A stretch of DNA of 64,000 nt from positions 22,307,659 through 22,371,658 of the forward strand of contig NC_135999.1 of assembly GCF_048128805.1 (NCBI RefSeq), read 5' to 3'. The notes under the pieces are model-generated. The model was not told the origin of the DNA and ran no database searches. It saw nothing but the letters and a program-made list of their open reading frames with translations. Each line of letters starts with the position of its first letter. Positions within the stretch are counted from its first letter, which is position 1. The position numbers and the translations under genes were made by a program. The stretch comes from Centroberyx gerrardi (taxonomy: Eukaryota > Chordata > Actinopteri > Beryciformes > Berycidae). This document shows, in pieces, positions 61,070-64,000 of this stretch.

Positions 61070-63421
61070 CCAGGAATAGACCAGGTGCGTAAAGCATGTA
61101 AACCCTCAGGTCACTGACTCGCTCTCACAGTGCATTGTGTACACAGCATAGGTGTGAGGGTGGGTGGGTGGAGGGGTGGGGGGGTAGGTGGTTGGGGGCA
61201 GTGGGTCGCCCCTGCCCTTTTTTGTCCTAGTGGCCCTTTTCAGACTGAAACACCCAGATAGAGTTTGTAAAGGGGCATCGCTAACACCGATCACCTGAGG
61301 AGCGATAAGCTAAAAAAGAGCAGGTAACCTTTATATACCGCAGTATTTCCACTACATGTAGGCTGGTCAAACCTGCTGCACATGCCTTAACTGTTGAGTG
61401 TTTTCATCCTCTCTGTAAAATCACACGGCTCTTGCTTCCTTCTCTCATCCAATGTGTGCGGAAAAAAAACATCAAGCTTCTTTGGATGAAAAAACAGACA
61501 AAATTCAGAGAGATTCCAAACTGCACTGAGAAACAACTATCAGGGGCTGTAAACGTAATTTCAAACTCAGGCCAAAATCCGTTCCTTTTCTCTAATTTTC
61601 ACACTGTTAACTGTATGATTACTTTTGGTCTGAATATCGGCCATAGTATCAATAAAGTGATTCTCAAAATGCTTCTTCTCTTTCAGCAGCCTAGTGCAGT
61701 TTCACTTGGAATTCTTCAAGGCCTCAAAAAGAGTTTGTCTCTTATAAATATAACAGTGCAAGTTGTGGATTAAGGTGGAAATTTCAATTTATGAATATTA
61801 ACACTAGCTATTTTGTATAAACCAAGTAACTGAAGTGCTTGCTTATCTAGTATAGATACATGTTTTTAATTAGTTGCTGGAAAATTGAAATGGAAACTAT
61901 CTTGCTAAACAAAGAAACTATTTTTGGCAAGGTCCTATTTGATATTTCAGAGTTGTTTAATTTCAAATTGTATTTAATTTTATACCTGTAATTTTTATAT
62001 TTGATCACATAATCTGGGTGAGAGATGATACATGCAAGATTATAACATTTTCTGCCTTGAAAGGATACATATGTACATGCCACTGTCCAAACCTCAGTAA
62101 CAGTAAAGGAGTTTCCGCTTTAGAGAATTTTGCCCCTGTCCCTTTCAGAGTCAGTGAACGCCACTGGGACCCGGTATTTTCTCCTCCACTTACTCTCTGT
62201 GAAAATTGGAAAGGACATATCACTGTTGTTGTGTGAAAACCTTGTAACTCCAATTTTGGTGATTCTCATGTTGTAAATTCAACCGAAGGATTACATGCTC
62301 CTCTATGGGTTGAGAACATTTTCTGATCCATTGGGTTTATGAAACCCTTTCAAAGCCAACTGAATAAATTCAAAAATGCTGTTTCAGCTTGACCGCCAAG
62401 CATATTTGAATTTTGAACAAAGCTGTATTTCTTAGTTCATGAAAAGTTGACATTTAGGAGATTTAGGTTTTAAAAGAGTTTTATTAAAAAAAAAAAAAAG
62501 AAATGATACATCCATTTTGAAAAAACGTTATCTAATGTTAACTGCTCATCTTTCTTTCTTAGCAATCGTTTTATAAGACTACGAGTCACATTTTGTAAAC
62601 ACTGGATGTCTCATTTTGGAATGAAACATGCTGATATTTGGGCATTTTGCACTGTGGGACTATTATATCAAAAACTATTACATCAAAACAGCACATCTTT
62701 ATGCACCTGGCCCATCATTGTTGCTTGTGACCACTAGAGGGACAAATCTGGTTCAATCTGAATTTGGACATCACCATGTATCATTTCACTCCGCCATGTT
62801 GACCCTGTCCCCCCTTCCCTCTGTCCAGCTGGGTTGGTTTCGAGCACCATGACTTCCAGGGCCAGCAGTTCATCCTGGAGAGGGGCGAGTACCCCCACTG
62901 GGACGCCTACAGCGGCTCCCTGTCCTACCACATGGAGCGCCTCATGTCCCTGCGCCCCATCTACTGTGCCGTGAGTACCTGCGGTGGGGGGATGGAGGGG
63001 TGAAGGGGTGGAGGGGGCGGTGGTGTGTGGAGAGAAGTGGGAGAAAGAGCAAGAAAGAAAGTACGGAGGAGAGAAGATAGTGAGTGGCAGAACGACAGAA
63101 GGAGGGAGCGGATCAAATGAGTGAGCCGTACAGCGAGCTCAAAAATAGAAATATTGTGGAACGTCTTCTCTCTGCGTTCGTCTGTCTGACAGTCTAACTC
63201 TTCCTCCCTCTCCCTCTGCACCCCTCCCTCCCTCCCTCCCCCTCTCCCTCCCCCTCTCCCTCCCCCCACCTCCCCCAGTCTCACCCTAGCAGCCGTATGA
63301 CAATCTACGAGAGAGAGAACTTCATGGGCCGCTGTGCGGAGGTGTGTGACGACTACCCCTCCCTGCAGGCCATGGGCTGGTGCATGCCTGAGGTGGGCTC
63401 CATGCACGTGCAGTGCGGAGC
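60667..63421 (+). CDS. Beta-A crystallin (CRYBA1/CRYBA4-like), 3' end outside window
   Basis: The coding exons are 60667-60741, 60838-60956, 62829-62970 and 63279-63421, all GT-AG with exact beta-crystallin sizes. The fifth coding exon must lie beyond the window. The N-terminal arm is methionine-rich ([17 protein letters not shown]). The three visible Greek-key motifs contain [36 protein letters not shown] and [20 protein letters not shown]. The [11 protein letters not shown] block is a hallmark of A1/A3 and A4 chains. The product is an acidic structural lens protein that pairs with beta-B chains. Position opposite crybb1 matches mammalian CRYBA4, but the N-terminal arm lacks the A4/A1 PWK motif. 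It may be one of the fish A1-like extra copies, so no symbol is given. The 96-bp intron 2 is mostly (CA)n. Confidence 0.92.
61090..62820. other. Intron of the beta-A crystallin gene
   Basis: A (GA)n array is at 61038-61067, just before this stretch. The rest is unique-looking AT-rich DNA. No nested exon was supported. Confidence 0.6.
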
Positions 63422-63499
63422 GTAAGTCAACACACAGTCATTCTTATACCACTCATACCAGTTCAGGCAATTTTAGGAAACGGATTACCATCCCAAGCG

Positions 63500-63830
63500 T
63501 TCTTATGTTTGATAATCTGCCATTTCTGTTTCTTTGTCATTCAAAAATAATCAATCCTAGAGTAGGATTTATGACAATGGGAGAAGAAAGTATACTTTGC
63601 AGTCCCATATCTTCTTTCAACTTATGTATTGCCATTCTATCTTTAGTCAATAATGGTCCCTTGGACTTTACTTCTGTCTAATAAGGGATCCATAACCTGA
63701 GTGAAGTCCCCAGCTAAAATGATATGTCCCTCCATGTCCCCTAAAATGTTATTCACCTCATGAAAGAAATGCAGGTCTTCCTTATTAGGTGCACAGATGT
63801 TGCATATGCCATTTCATTTTCTTAAATAAT
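63500..63830 (-). mobile_element. L1-type LINE fragment, endonuclease region
   Basis: The minus strand encodes CAPNKEDLHFFHEVN, then HIILAGDFTQVMDPLLDRS, the APE-type endonuclease motif of L1 ORF2. After a frame break it continues with a YTFFSHCHKS block. It is a truncated, inactive copy in the beta-A crystallin intron. Confidence 0.75.
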
Positions 63831-64000
63831 TTTTCCCAGTTTACTTCTGAAAACAAGTCGTCCTCAACCCTGATTTACACACTTTATAACTACTATGATG
63901 TGTACAACTTCACTGCTAAGGTGCTGCCACTCCATGTGTCTTTTATTTTCTTTCTATTTTTTATGCCTGCATCTGTTTTTTATCCTCTCTCTTCACCTCC

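Overview
This is vertebrate nuclear DNA, almost certainly from a ray-finned (teleost) fish. The genes are split by GT-AG introns and the coding exons are short islands in AT-rich, microsatellite-rich DNA. The closest recognisable proteins are fish versions of lens crystallins, a Nogo-receptor homologue, a CD209-like lectin and an N-acetylaspartate-synthase-like enzyme. The mobile elements (L1-, L2- and RTE-type LINEs, hAT elements, MITEs, SINE tails) are those expected in fish. No bacterial operon, CRISPR array or phage was seen. All gene models were built by hand from reading frames and splice sites, and four of the five genes close in frame from start to stop.

Layout. (1) 1-7.2 kb: repeat-derived DNA, then a complete six-coding-exon gene on the minus strand (3683-6611) for a type II membrane C-type lectin with a long 14-residue-repeat coiled-coil neck. 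(2) 7.4-11.6 kb: a pile of repeats with a decayed L1-type LINE and a 201-bp insertion that contains a perfect 64-bp-arm hairpin. (3) 13.2-15.3 kb: a three-exon minus-strand NAT8L-like N-acetyltransferase. (4) 16.4-25.0 kb: transposon land, with an internally deleted L1 bounded by perfect 16-bp target-site duplications, two copies of an unnamed repeat, a CACATGTG-rich MITE, interstitial telomere-like repeats and an RTE-like LINE. (5) 25-32.9 kb: intergenic, mostly (GT)n and CT-rich simple sequence. (6) 32.9-35.6 kb: complete minus-strand rtn4rl2 (Nogo receptor-like 2) with a TATA box. (7) 36-51.4 kb: intergenic, with (CT)n arrays, a tandem repeat, and an L2 LINE carrying a nested hAT element with a perfect 8-bp duplication. 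(8) 51.5-64 kb: two beta-crystallin genes head to head, crybb1 (minus, complete) and a beta-A crystallin (plus, last exon beyond the window), with TATA boxes about 4 kb apart.

How the genes relate. Only the crystallin pair looks like a functional unit. The divergent arrangement matches the CRYBB1-CRYBA4 pair of mammals, and both products assemble into lens beta-crystallin oligomers. The lectin, acetyltransferase and Nogo-receptor genes appear to be independent neighbours.

I did not find a new biological system. The most unusual structures are the hairpin insertion at 11.4-11.6 kb, microsatellites serving as splice-acceptor pyrimidine tracts in three of the five genes, the expandable repeat in the lectin neck together with its altered sugar-binding motif, and the two young nested mobile-element insertions.
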